Source: Ectothiorhodospira mobilis (lineage in GTDB: Bacteria > Pseudomonadota > Gammaproteobacteria > Ectothiorhodospirales > Ectothiorhodospiraceae). From it: a stretch of 64,000 nucleotides of DNA. The notes below the pieces were generated by a model. The model was not told the origin of the DNA. It saw only the letters and a list, made by a program, of their open reading frames with translations, and did not search any database. Shown here piece by piece: positions 52,637 through 62,135 of this stretch (positions are counted from its first letter, which is position 1; each line of letters begins with the position of its first letter). Location: contig NZ_FOUO01000002.1 of the NCBI RefSeq assembly GCF_900114895.1, forward strand, positions 1 to 64,000, read 5' to 3'. Position numbers and translations under genes: made by a program.

Positions 52637-53368
52637 TCAGGACCCGGCGCTGCCCCCCGTTTCCCCGGGATTGGCCAGTTCCATGGCCTGGGAGATATAG
52701 AAGCCCTTGGCGATGCGCCGGGTGCGTACAGGGGTCCAGCCATCCAGGGTGGGTTCCGCGTCGATGAGCCGCAGCAGGGTGCCCTCGGCCACCGGCTCGA
52801 TGGCCGGGGAGCGGTCCCCCTTGGGGAAGAGCTTGCCCGTGGCGTGCATCAGGGTCAGCATCGGGGTGCGCGGCGCGATGGTGAACAGGATGGAGGCATG
52901 GGTGCGCTGCGACAGCCGGGAGAGCACATTGACGATGTCGGCGGAGCGGTAGTGGATGAAGGAGTCCATGGCCACCACGTAGTCGAATTCCCCCAGGGCC
53001 GGATCCAGGAAGTCGCCGACCCGGAAGTCGATCTCGCCATCCCCCAGGTCCATGCCGGCGGCCCGTTCCCGGGCCATGTCCACCAGATTGCCCGCCAGGT
53101 CGATGGCCACCACCCGGGCCCCGCGCCGGGCCGCCTCCGTGGAGAAGGTGCCGGTGCCGCAGCCGGCGTCCAGTACCCACTTGCCGTGGAGGTCGTCGGG
53201 CAGCCAGTCCAGCAGGGTGTTGCGCATCTGCTCGCGACCGGCCCGCACCGTGGCGCGTACCCGTCCCAGGGGGGTGTGGTCGGAGGTGAGCTTCTTCCAG
53301 GCATCGGCCGCAGTGCGGTCGAAATAGTTTTCCAGCTGGCTGCGGCGTTTCTCGTAGGAGGAGGTCAT
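52637..53368 (-). CDS. bchM: Magnesium-protoporphyrin O-methyltransferase
   Basis: 243 residues. The SAM-binding motif VLDAGCGTGTFSTEAARRGARVVAIDLAGNLVDMAR is clear, with YEKRRSQLENYFDRTAADAWKKLTSD at the N-terminus, typical for BchM. The C-terminus SPAIEPVAEGTLLRLI and RIAKGFYISQAMEL match too. It methylates the ring C propionate of Mg-protoporphyrin IX. It follows bchB after 27 bases; bchH and bchL, which normally sit between them, are missing. Confidence 0.95.
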   Translation of the reverse strand: MTSSYEKRRSQLENYFDRTAADAWKKLTSDHTPLGRVRATVRAGREQMRNTLLDWLPDDLHGKWVLDAGCGTGTFSTEAARRGARVVAIDLAGNLVDMARERAAGMDLGDGEIDFRVGDFLDPALGEFDYVVAMDSFIHYRSADIVNVLSRLSQRTHASILFTIAPRTPMLTLMHATGKLFPKGDRSPAIEPVAEGTLLRLIDAEPTLDGWTPVRTRRIAKGFYISQAMELANPGETGGSAGS

Positions 53369-53395
53369 GATGCGGCTTCCGTTGGTGGCTGCGGG

Positions 53396-54982
53396 TCAGC
53401 GGCTGAAATACGCCTTGGCTTCGTACAGGGTCTCCACGGTGATGGGGTGGATATCCCGTTCGGCCGCGTAGCGTTCGGTATTGCGCCGCGCCTTGCCCCG
53501 GACGAAGAAGGGGATCTTGCGCAGTTCCTGCTCCGCCTCGGGGGTCCATTGTGGGCCGTCCCCGGGGGCGGCCGCTTCCATGTCGTTGCCGGCGCTCTCC
53601 CCGGCCGGAGCCTCGGGGGAACGGCTGCGCTCGCTGCCGGTCCCCCCCAGGTGGGAGGGAGCGGCCTCGGCATGGAATTCGAAATCCTCCCGGAACATCC
53701 CCAGCAGGTGTTCCTCCAGCCCCATCATCAGGGGGTGGACCCAGGTGTCGAAGAGGACATTGGCCCCTTCGAAGCCCATCTGCGGGGCATAGCGGGCCGG
53801 GAAGTCCTGCACGTGCACGGGGGCGGAGATGACGGCGCAACCCACGCCCAGGCGCTTGGCGATGTGGCGTTCCATCTGGGTGCCCAGCACCAGTTCCGGT
53901 TGCAGTTCGGCCACCCGGGCCTCCACCTCCAGATAGTCGTCGGTGATCAGGGGCTCCACCTCGTAGCGGCGGGCGGCCTCACGCACCTCGCGGGCGAATT
54001 CCCGGCTGTAGGTGCCAAGGCCCGCCACCTGGAAGCCGAACTCCTCCGTGGCCACCCGGGCGGCGGCCACGGCATGGGTGGCATCGCCGAAGATGAAGAC
54101 CCGCTTGCCGGTGAGATAGTTGGAGTCCACGGAGCGGGCGTACCAGGGCAGGCGGGTGCCCTCGTCGGCCAGCACCGGCTCGGGATCCACCCCCGCCAGT
54201 TCCGCCACCTCGTGCACGAATTCCCGGGTGGCGCATACGCCGATGGGGACGGTGCGGGTGTAGGGCTGGCGGAAGGTGCGCTGCAGCCACTGGGCGGTGG
54301 CGGCGGCGATCTCGGGGTAGAGCACCACGTTGAAGTCGGCTTCCCCCAGGCGGGCGATGTCCGCCGGGGTGGCCCCCAGGGGGGCGGTGACGTGTACGTC
54401 GATGCCCAGCCGGTCCAGCAGAGCGGTGATCTCGCGCACGTCATCGCGATGGCGAAAGCCCAGGGCCGTGGGACCCAGCAGATTGCAGCGGGGCCGGCGC
54501 CCCTCGCGGGCGGGGCGGTCGCCGCCGGGGGCCGGGGCCTGGGGCCCGGCCAGGGTGCGCGCCAGCTGGTACAGGGTCTCGGAGGCCCCCCAGTTCTCCT
54601 TGCGGGAGTAGGAGGGCAACTCCAGGGGGATGACCGGCACCGGCAGGTCCATGCCGGCGGCGAGTCCGCCGGGATCGTCCTGGAGCAGTTCCGCCGTGCA
54701 GGAGGTGCCCACCAGCATGGCCTGGGGCTGGAAGCGCTCCTGGGCCGCGCGCACCGTGTCCATGAACAACTGGGCCGTATCCCTTCCCAAATCCCGGGCC
54801 TGGAAGCTGGTGTAGGTCACCGGCGGGCGGCGGTCGCGGCGCTCGATCATGGTGAAGAGCAGGTCCGCGTAGGTGTCCCCCTGGGGGGCGTGGAGGACGC
54901 AATGGGTCCGTTCCATGCCCGTGGCCACGCGCATGGCCCCCACATGGGGCGGACCTTCGTATGTCCAGACCGTCAGTTGCAC
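53396..54982 (-). CDS. bchB: Dark-operative protochlorophyllide reductase subunit B
   Basis: 528 residues, GTG start 4 bases after bchN. Asp36 (in QGDTYADLL) and Cys95 (in [10 protein letters not shown]) fall at the same residue numbers as the NB-cluster ligands of Rhodobacter Bch[28 protein letters not shown] and [24 protein letters not shown] are also diagnostic. A linker rich in Ser/Glu/Ala (about 440-485) precedes the C-terminal PCP_red domain ([28 protein letters not shown]). With BchN it forms the catalytic component; the electron donor BchL is not encoded here. Confidence 0.97.
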   Translation of the reverse strand: MQLTVWTYEGPPHVGAMRVATGMERTHCVLHAPQGDTYADLLFTMIERRDRRPPVTYTSFQARDLGRDTAQLFMDTVRAAQERFQPQAMLVGTSCTAELLQDDPGGLAAGMDLPVPVIPLELPSYSRKENWGASETLYQLARTLAGPQAPAPGGDRPAREGRRPRCNLLGPTALGFRHRDDVREITALLDRLGIDVHVTAPLGATPADIARLGEADFNVVLYPEIAAATAQWLQRTFRQPYTRTVPIGVCATREFVHEVAELAGVDPEPVLADEGTRLPWYARSVDSNYLTGKRVFIFGDATHAVAAARVATEEFGFQVAGLGTYSREFAREVREAARRYEVEPLITDDYLEVEARVAELQPELVLGTQMERHIAKRLGVGCAVISAPVHVQDFPARYAPQMGFEGANVLFDTWVHPLMMGLEEHLLGMFREDFEFHAEAAPSHLGGTGSERSRSPEAPAGESAGNDMEAAAPGDGPQWTPEAEQELRKIPFFVRGKARRNTERYAAERDIHPITVETLYEAKAYFSR

Positions 54983-54986
54983 GGAT

Positions 54987-56785
<1,799 letters not shown>

Positions 56786-56827
56786 GGACAAGGTTCTCCA
56801 GACGAACGCGTCAAGGCGCGGTGAGTG

Positions 56828-56864
56828 TGTACAAGCCCCCTGACTTTGTCAATTAAACTGGACG
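56828..56864. promoter_or_regulatory. Tandem PpsR-like sites between bchF and ppaA
   Basis: TGTACAAGCCCCCTGACT (56828-56845) and TGTCAATTAAACTGGACG (56847-56864) each fit TGT-N12-AC(n), close to the PpsR/CrtJ consensus TGT-N12-ACA. They are adjacent, as CrtJ sites often are. On the minus strand TTGACA (56852-56847) may be the -35 of bchF. Confidence 0.5.
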
Positions 56865-56874
56865 TCAGTCTCGG

Positions 56875-56903
56875 TTGACATTTCCCAGGAGGATAACCAT
56901 GAT
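56875..56903 (+). promoter_or_regulatory. Candidate promoter of ppaA
   Basis: TTGACA (56875-56880), a 17-base spacer and CATGAT (56898-56903). It lies 10 bases beyond the PpsR-like sites and 139 bases before the ppaA ATG. Confidence 0.45.
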
Positions 56904-57041
56904 CCTTTTGGGACAAAAAGGACGGTAGCCCTGCTAGACTGCCCCATGTTGAGGTCGAGGTGCCTGGCGGCGCGGACAAGCGGCCCCCGGGCAGGACCGT
57001 GGGCCGCGCCGGCGGCCCCTTCAGCTTGGGGAGAATAAGGC

Positions 57042-57986
57042 ATGGTAACTGCCAGACGACAGATCGGCCGGGAAGACGGGGAGTCGTCGCCGGGACGGGG
57101 CGGGGCCCGCCAGCCGGGCGCGGAGGGTGTCTTTCGTGCGCAGGATCAGGGGGGTGGGGCCCCTTCGGTGGAGACCTGCACCGAACGCATGCGGCGGGAG
57201 CTTTCCCGGGTCATTGAGGGGGAGATCATCCCCCGCCTGATGCTGGCCCACCGGGACCATGATCCGCTCCCCCGGGAGGACGGTGCGGGGCAGGAGGCCT
57301 CCCCCGGGATCGATGCGGGGACGGTGCAGGCCTTTGCCCGCACCATCATGGAACAGGATTCCGCCCAGGCGGTGGACTTCGTCTCGGATCTGAGGGACAA
57401 GGGGGTCTCCCTGGAGATGGTGCTGGTGCACCTCCTGGCCCCCGCGGCGCGGCGTCTCGGGGCCTTTTGGGACGAGGATGACGCGGATTTCACCCAGGTT
57501 ACGGTGGGGCTGTGCCGTCTGCAGCATGTCCTCCGGGCGCTGGGGGAGGAGATGGACACGGCCTCTGCGGGGTCCAGCGGACGCCGTGTGCTGCTGGCCC
57601 CGGTACCCGGAGAGCAGCACACCTTCGGCCTGATGATGGTGGCCGAGTTCTTCCGGCGGGAGGGATGGGACGTGAATTGTGATCCGGCGGCCTCGATCCG
57701 GGATCTGAACCGCCTGGTGCGCCAGGAGCGGTTCGATATCGTGGCCTTCTCCCTGAGCTGTGACGTCATGCTGGACCGGCTTCGCGCCGCCATCCGTGGG
57801 GTGCGTCGTGCCTCCTGCAACCCGGATCTCGGGATCCTGGTGGGCGGGCGGGTGTTCGTCGATCACCCCGAAATGGCCGATCAGGCGGGGGCCGATGCCA
57901 CCGCGCCGGATGCCCGGGAGGCGGTGCGGGTGGCCGAACGGCTGGTTTCCTTCCATGCCGGCGCCCCGGTGGGGAGGCCCGGCTGA
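57042..57986 (+). CDS. ppaA: PpaA/AerR, cobalamin-binding regulator of photosynthesis genes
   Basis: 314 residues. The C-terminal two thirds form the SCHIC B12-binding fold: VLVHLLAPAARRLGAFWDEDDADFTQVTVGLCRLQHVLR, then PVPGEQHTFGLMMVAEFFRREGWDV. His193 (in EQHTFG) is the expected adenosylcobalamin ligand. The N-terminal 45 residues are Gly/Arg-rich. AerR/PpaA works as an antirepressor of PpsR/CrtJ after light exposure of B12. It is followed by ppsR after 70 bases, the usual pair. Confidence 0.93.
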   Translation: MVTARRQIGREDGESSPGRGGARQPGAEGVFRAQDQGGGAPSVETCTERMRRELSRVIEGEIIPRLMLAHRDHDPLPREDGAGQEASPGIDAGTVQAFARTIMEQDSAQAVDFVSDLRDKGVSLEMVLVHLLAPAARRLGAFWDEDDADFTQVTVGLCRLQHVLRALGEEMDTASAGSSGRRVLLAPVPGEQHTFGLMMVAEFFRREGWDVNCDPAASIRDLNRLVRQERFDIVAFSLSCDVMLDRLRAAIRGVRRASCNPDLGILVGGRVFVDHPEMADQAGADATAPDAREAVRVAERLVSFHAGAPVGRPG

Positions 57987-58009
57987 GCCGGACGCTCCCC
58001 ACCATGATC

Positions 58010-58047
58010 CGATACCGGAAAGCCCCGATGGCCCGATACCGGAAAGC
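58010..58047 (+). repeat. Short direct repeat before the ppsR start
   Basis: The 14-mer CGATACCGGAAAGC occurs at 58010-58023 and 58034-58047, a period of 24. Only 9 bases separate the second copy from the chosen ppsR start. It could be a translation-control or duplication trace. Confidence 0.5.
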
Positions 58048-58056
58048 GTGGAGCCC

Positions 58057-59466
58057 GTGAAGCCCTTCAATACCCCAAAGCAGGTGCTCGGGGATCTGGA
58101 CCCCGATGAGGTGGCCTCCCTGATCGCCACCTCGGCGGATATCTCCCTGGTGCTGGATGCCTCCGGCGTGATCCGCGACCTGGCCTGCGCCAATGACGAT
58201 GTGTCCCCCGAGGGGGCGGGAGAGTGGATCGGCCGGCCCTGGGTGGATACGGTGACGGTGGAGAGCCGCGCCAAGGTGGAGGCCCTGCTGCAGGAGGCGG
58301 GGGCGCCCTCCAAGCGCTGGCGGCAGGTGAACCATCCCTCCAGCCGCGGACCGGATGTGCCGGTGATGTACGCCGCCATGCAGGTGGGGGATGAGGGCCG
58401 TGTGGTGGCCTTCGGCCGTGATCTGCGCGGCGTGGCCAGCCTGCAGCGCCGCCTGGTGGACGCGCAGCAGGTCATGGAGCGGGAGTATGCCCGCATGCGT
58501 CAGGCCGAGACCCGTTACCGGCTCCTGTTCCAGGTCTCTTCCGAGGCCGTGCTGGTCCTGGAGGCCGCAAGCCAGAGGGTGCTGGAGGCCAATCCCGCTG
58601 CGGCGGAACTCCTGGGGCTCGCGGTGGAGCGCCTGAGCGGGCGGAGTTTCCCGGCGGAATTCCCCTTTGCCGATGTCCGTCCCCTGCAGGATGCCCTGGC
58701 CACGGTGCGCGCCACGGGGCACGCCGCCACGGTGCAGATGGCCCTGCAGGGGAAGGCCCTGGAGGTGTCCGCCTCCCTGTTCCGCCAGGACAATGCCAGC
58801 CATTTCCTCGTGCGCCTCCATAGCCCCCAAGAGGCGGCACTGGACGCGGTGGGCCCCCAGGTGCGTTCGCCCCTGTTGGGTCTGGTGCAGCAGGCCCCCG
58901 ACGGATTCGTGGTCACCGACCCCGAGGGACGCATCCTGGCGGTCAACCCCGCCTTTCTCGAGCTCATCCAGATGGCCGCCGAGGATCAGGTCCTGGGGAT
59001 GTCCCTGGGGCGCTGGCTGGGCCGGCCCGGAGTGGATCTGGGTCTGCTCCTGGGCCGGTTGCGGGAACACGGCTCCCTGCGCCTCTTCCAGACCGGGCTG
59101 CGGGGGGAGTACGGTTCGCGCACGGAGGTGGAGATCTCCGGTGTAGCGGTGGCCGGGGTGGAACCGTCCTGCATGGGGTTCACCATCCGGGATGTGGGGG
59201 CGCGGCTGCCCCATGACGGCCACTTCTCCCGGCAGGGGCCCCGCACCGAGGAGCAGCTCACCGAACTGGTGGGGCGGGTCCCCCTCAAGGAGTTGGTGCG
59301 CGAGAGCACGGACATGATCGAGCGCCTGTGCATCGAGGCGGCCCTGGAGCTGACCCAGAACAACCGCGCCTCGGCGGCGGAGATGCTGGGCCTCAGCCGC
59401 CAGAGCTTCTATGTGAAACTGCGCCGTTATGGCTTGGGGGATCCGGCCCCGGAGGACGGCGGATGA
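58057..59466 (+). CDS. ppsR: PpsR/CrtJ, photosynthesis gene repressor
   Basis: 469 residues from the GTG at 58057, chosen because the sequence then begins with the family's KPF...L-G-LD opening; GTG at 58048 is the alternative. An N-terminal PAS (about 18-130), the Q-linker helix (LQRRLVDAQQVMEREYARM), PAS1 (about 155-260) and PAS2 (about 275-390) follow. The Fis-type HTH is MIERLCIEAALELTQNNRASAAEMLGLSRQSFYVKLRRYGL. Cys residues in SCMGF and RLCIEAA are candidate redox positions. It binds TGT-N12-ACA and represses bch, crt and puc genes in air; such sites occur at 56828 and 59518. Confidence 0.95.
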   Translation: MKPFNTPKQVLGDLDPDEVASLIATSADISLVLDASGVIRDLACANDDVSPEGAGEWIGRPWVDTVTVESRAKVEALLQEAGAPSKRWRQVNHPSSRGPDVPVMYAAMQVGDEGRVVAFGRDLRGVASLQRRLVDAQQVMEREYARMRQAETRYRLLFQVSSEAVLVLEAASQRVLEANPAAAELLGLAVERLSGRSFPAEFPFADVRPLQDALATVRATGHAATVQMALQGKALEVSASLFRQDNASHFLVRLHSPQEAALDAVGPQVRSPLLGLVQQAPDGFVVTDPEGRILAVNPAFLELIQMAAEDQVLGMSLGRWLGRPGVDLGLLLGRLREHGSLRLFQTGLRGEYGSRTEVEISGVAVAGVEPSCMGFTIRDVGARLPHDGHFSRQGPRTEEQLTELVGRVPLKELVRESTDMIERLCIEAALELTQNNRASAAEMLGLSRQSFYVKLRRYGLGDPAPEDGG

Positions 59467-59517
59467 GGGCCCCGCATGGACCTGTCCAGCGGGCCTGATG
59501 CCTTCCCTCAAGAGATC

Positions 59518-59535
59518 TGTCAATGATGCTTGACG
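59518..59535. promoter_or_regulatory. PpsR-like palindrome upstream of bchG
   Basis: TGTCAATGATGCTTGACG fits TGT-N12-ACG with extended dyad symmetry (TGTCAA / TTGACG). Its right half doubles as a -35 hexamer TTGACG. Confidence 0.6.
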
Positions 59536-59556
59536 ATCCCCGGGGCCGCGTATAAG
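59530..59556 (+). promoter_or_regulatory. Candidate bchG promoter
   Basis: TTGACG (59530-59535), 15-base spacer, TATAAG (59551-59556). The predicted start lies about at the bchG ATG (59566), which lacks a ribosome site, so a leaderless message is possible. Confidence 0.45.
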
Positions 59557-59565
59557 TTACCCGCC

Positions 59566-60450
59566 ATGTCCATGCCCGATCCGCGCGCAGCCTTTCAGCT
59601 GCTCCATCCCGTCACCTGGTTCCCGCCCATGTGGGCCTATGCCTGCGGCGTGGTGTCCGCCGGCATGCCCCTGCAGGAGCGCTGGCTGCTCCTCATCGTC
59701 GGTGTTCTGCTGGCGGGCCCCCTGATCTGTGGTACCAGCCAGGTGGTGAATGACTGGTTCGATCGCCACGTGGATGCCATCAACGAGCCGGACCGGCCCA
59801 TCCCCTCGGGGCGTGTGCCCGGATACTGGGGGCTGTGGCTGGCCATCGGCTGGACCGTGCTCTCCCTGGCCGTGGCCACGATCCTGGGGTTCTGGGGTTT
59901 CATGGCGGCGGTGGTGGGCATGATCCTGGCCTGGGCCTATAGCGCCCCGCCCACCCGGTTCAAGCGCAACGGCTGGTGGGGCAATTCCGCCGTGGCCATC
60001 GCCTATGAGGGGATCCCCTGGTTTACCGGCGTGGTGGTCATGACCGGCGTCTTCCCGGACTGGCGCATCATCATCGTGGCGGTGCTCTACAGCATCGGCG
60101 CCCACGGCATCATGACCCTGAACGACTTCAAGTCGGTGGAGGGGGACACCCGCATGGGGCTGGGTTCCCTGCCGGTGAAACTGGGGGTCGAGCGGGCGGC
60201 GAAGCTGGCCTGCTGGGTGATGGCCCTGCCCCAGGCGGCGGTGGCGGTCCTGCTCCTGCTCTGGGGCGCGCCCGTCTACGCCCTGGCGGTGGCCGCCGTC
60301 CTGGCGGTACAGATCGTGCTCATGGCCCGCCTGCTGAAGCGGCCCAAGGACCTGGCCCCCTGGTACAACGCCACCGGGGTCTCGCTCTATGTCAGCGGCA
60401 TGATGGTCACCGCCTTCGCCCTGCGCGGCATGGGTCTGATGCAGCCGTGA
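59566..60450 (+). CDS. bchG: Bacteriochlorophyll synthase (prenyltransferase)
   Basis: 294 residues with eight to nine membrane helices, UbiA superfamily. LLHPVTWFPPMWAYACGVVSAG at the start. The polyprenyl-diphosphate site is NDWFDRHVDAINEPDRPIPSGR (NDxxDRxxD), and the second acidic motif is TLNDFKSVEGDTRMGLGSLPV. It attaches geranylgeranyl diphosphate or phytyl diphosphate to bacteriochlorophyllide a. The start is uncertain between ATGs at 59566 and 59572, neither with a ribosome site. Confidence 0.95.
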   Translation: MSMPDPRAAFQLLHPVTWFPPMWAYACGVVSAGMPLQERWLLLIVGVLLAGPLICGTSQVVNDWFDRHVDAINEPDRPIPSGRVPGYWGLWLAIGWTVLSLAVATILGFWGFMAAVVGMILAWAYSAPPTRFKRNGWWGNSAVAIAYEGIPWFTGVVVMTGVFPDWRIIIVAVLYSIGAHGIMTLNDFKSVEGDTRMGLGSLPVKLGVERAAKLACWVMALPQAAVAVLLLLWGAPVYALAVAAVLAVQIVLMARLLKRPKDLAPWYNATGVSLYVSGMMVTAFALRGMGLMQP

Positions 60451-60649
60451 GCCGTCCCCGGGTCCAGGCCGCCGCTGCATGCGGGCGCGGACCTGCCCCG
60501 GGCCGATCACTCCCCCGTTCCCTCCCCCCGGCCCCTGCCTCCCGGCACGGGGCGCGGATGTCGCGTGCGCATCCTGCGCCCGTGGCCGCGGGGATTTCCC
60601 TTGAACGCGCCATCCCCATGGGATGCGCCGGAGCAGACAGGTAAACGCA

Positions 60650-61837
60650 ATGACCGAGAGCGAGAGCGTGGACGTCGTCGTCGTGGGAGGCGGCCCCGCC
60701 GGGGCCACCGCCGCCACCGACCTGGCCCGGGCCGGGCATCGGGTGATGCTGCTGGAGCGGGGCGGGCGCATCAAGCCCTGTGGTGGCGCCATCCCGCCGG
60801 TGGCCATGACCGAGTTCGACCTGCCCGAATCCATCCTCGTGGCCAGGATCCGTTCGGCGCGCATGTTCTCCCCCTCCGACCGGCGCGTGGACATGCCCAT
60901 CGAGGGGGGGTATGTGGGCATGGTGGACCGGGAAAGCTTCGATCCATGGCTGCGCCAGCGGGCGCAGGAGGCCGGGGCCCGGGTCTGCACCGGCACCTAC
61001 CAGCGCCTGGAACGGCAAGGGGATGGTGTGACCGTGATCTACAAGGATGCGGACGGACAGGAGCGGCAGGTGCACGGCCGGGTGGTCGTCGGTGCCGACG
61101 GCGCCAACTCCCAGGTGGCCCGCCACGAGGTGGCGGGGGCGGACCGCATCCCCCAGGTGGCCGCCTACCACGAGATCATCAACGCCCCCGCCGCGGACAG
61201 CGGTGCCGAATACGACCCGCAGCGCTGCGATGTCTACTACCGCGGTTCCCTCTCCCCGGACTTCTACGCCTGGGTCTTTCCCCATGGTGACAAGGTGAGC
61301 GTGGGGGTGGGATCCGCCCACAAGGGCTTCTCCCTCAAGGGGGCGGTGGATGAACTCAAGCGCAGCGCCGGGCTGGACGGCTGCGAGGTGATCCGCCGCG
61401 AGGGGGCCCCGTTGCCCCTCTATCCCATGAAGCGCTGGGACAACGGCCGCGATGTGCTCCTGGCGGGGGATGCCGCGGGGGTAGTGGCGCCGTCCTCGGG
61501 GGAGGGCATCTACTACGCCCTGCTGGGGGGGCGGCTGGCGGCCGGTGCCGTGGAGGCCTTTCTGGCCACCGGGGACGCCAAGGCCCTGAGGCAGGCCCGC
61601 AAGCGCTTCATGAAGGCCCACGGGCAGGTGTTCTGGATCCTGGGCATCATGCAGCGCTTCTGGTACAGCAGCGACAAGCGCCGCGAGCGCTTCGTCGCCA
61701 TCTGCCGCGACAAGGATGTGCAGGAGCTCACCTGGCAGGCCTACATGTACAAGAAGCTGGTGCGGGCCAAGCCCATGGCCCACATGCGCATCTTCTTCAA
61801 GGATATGGGCCACCTGCTGGGCCTGTCCCGGGTCTGA
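60650..61837 (+). CDS. bchP: Geranylgeranyl reductase
   Basis: 395 residues. FAD-binding [31 protein letters not shown], then KPCGGAIPP, VVVGADGANSQVAR and VLLAGDAAGVVAPSSGEGIYYAL, as expected for BchP. It reduces the geranylgeranyl tail to phytyl. It follows bchG after 199 bases. In many purple bacteria a pucC-like gene lies between the two; here none does. A weak ACAGGTAA precedes the ATG. Confidence 0.95.
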   Translation: MTESESVDVVVVGGGPAGATAATDLARAGHRVMLLERGGRIKPCGGAIPPVAMTEFDLPESILVARIRSARMFSPSDRRVDMPIEGGYVGMVDRESFDPWLRQRAQEAGARVCTGTYQRLERQGDGVTVIYKDADGQERQVHGRVVVGADGANSQVARHEVAGADRIPQVAAYHEIINAPAADSGAEYDPQRCDVYYRGSLSPDFYAWVFPHGDKVSVGVGSAHKGFSLKGAVDELKRSAGLDGCEVIRREGAPLPLYPMKRWDNGRDVLLAGDAAGVVAPSSGEGIYYALLGGRLAAGAVEAFLATGDAKALRQARKRFMKAHGQVFWILGIMQRFWYSSDKRRERFVAICRDKDVQELTWQAYMYKKLVRAKPMAHMRIFFKDMGHLLGLSRV

Positions 61838-61865
61838 GACCGGGTACGCCGGCACGCGGGGCGGC

Positions 61866-62132
61866 ATGATGACGGCATTCTTCACCTCCGGCCAGGTGGT
61901 GGATCTCATCCTGGTGCTGATGGCCCTGGAAGGGGGCTGGCTCATGGGGTACCACCAGCGTACCGGACGGGGGCTTCCCGTCCCCGCGGTGCTGGCCCTG
62001 CTGCTGCCCGGGGCGGCGCTCCTGCTGGCCCTGCGGGTGGCCCTCACCGGGGGGGCCTGGGTATGGATCACCTTCTGGCTCATCGTCAGCCTGGCGATCC
62101 ATCTCCTCGATCTGCGCAACCGTCTGAGGTGA
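61866..62132 (+). CDS. Small membrane protein between bchP and IPP isomerase
   Basis: 88 residues with three hydrophobic segments (about 10-28, 38-58, 65-82), beginning MMTAFFTSGQVVDLILVLMALEGGWLMGYHQRTGRGLP. It ends 3 bases before the isomerase ATG. I do not recognise the family. Its location suggests a role in pigment or membrane assembly, which is inference only. Confidence 0.7.
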   Translation: MMTAFFTSGQVVDLILVLMALEGGWLMGYHQRTGRGLPVPAVLALLLPGAALLLALRVALTGGAWVWITFWLIVSLAIHLLDLRNRLR

Positions 62133-62135
62133 CCC

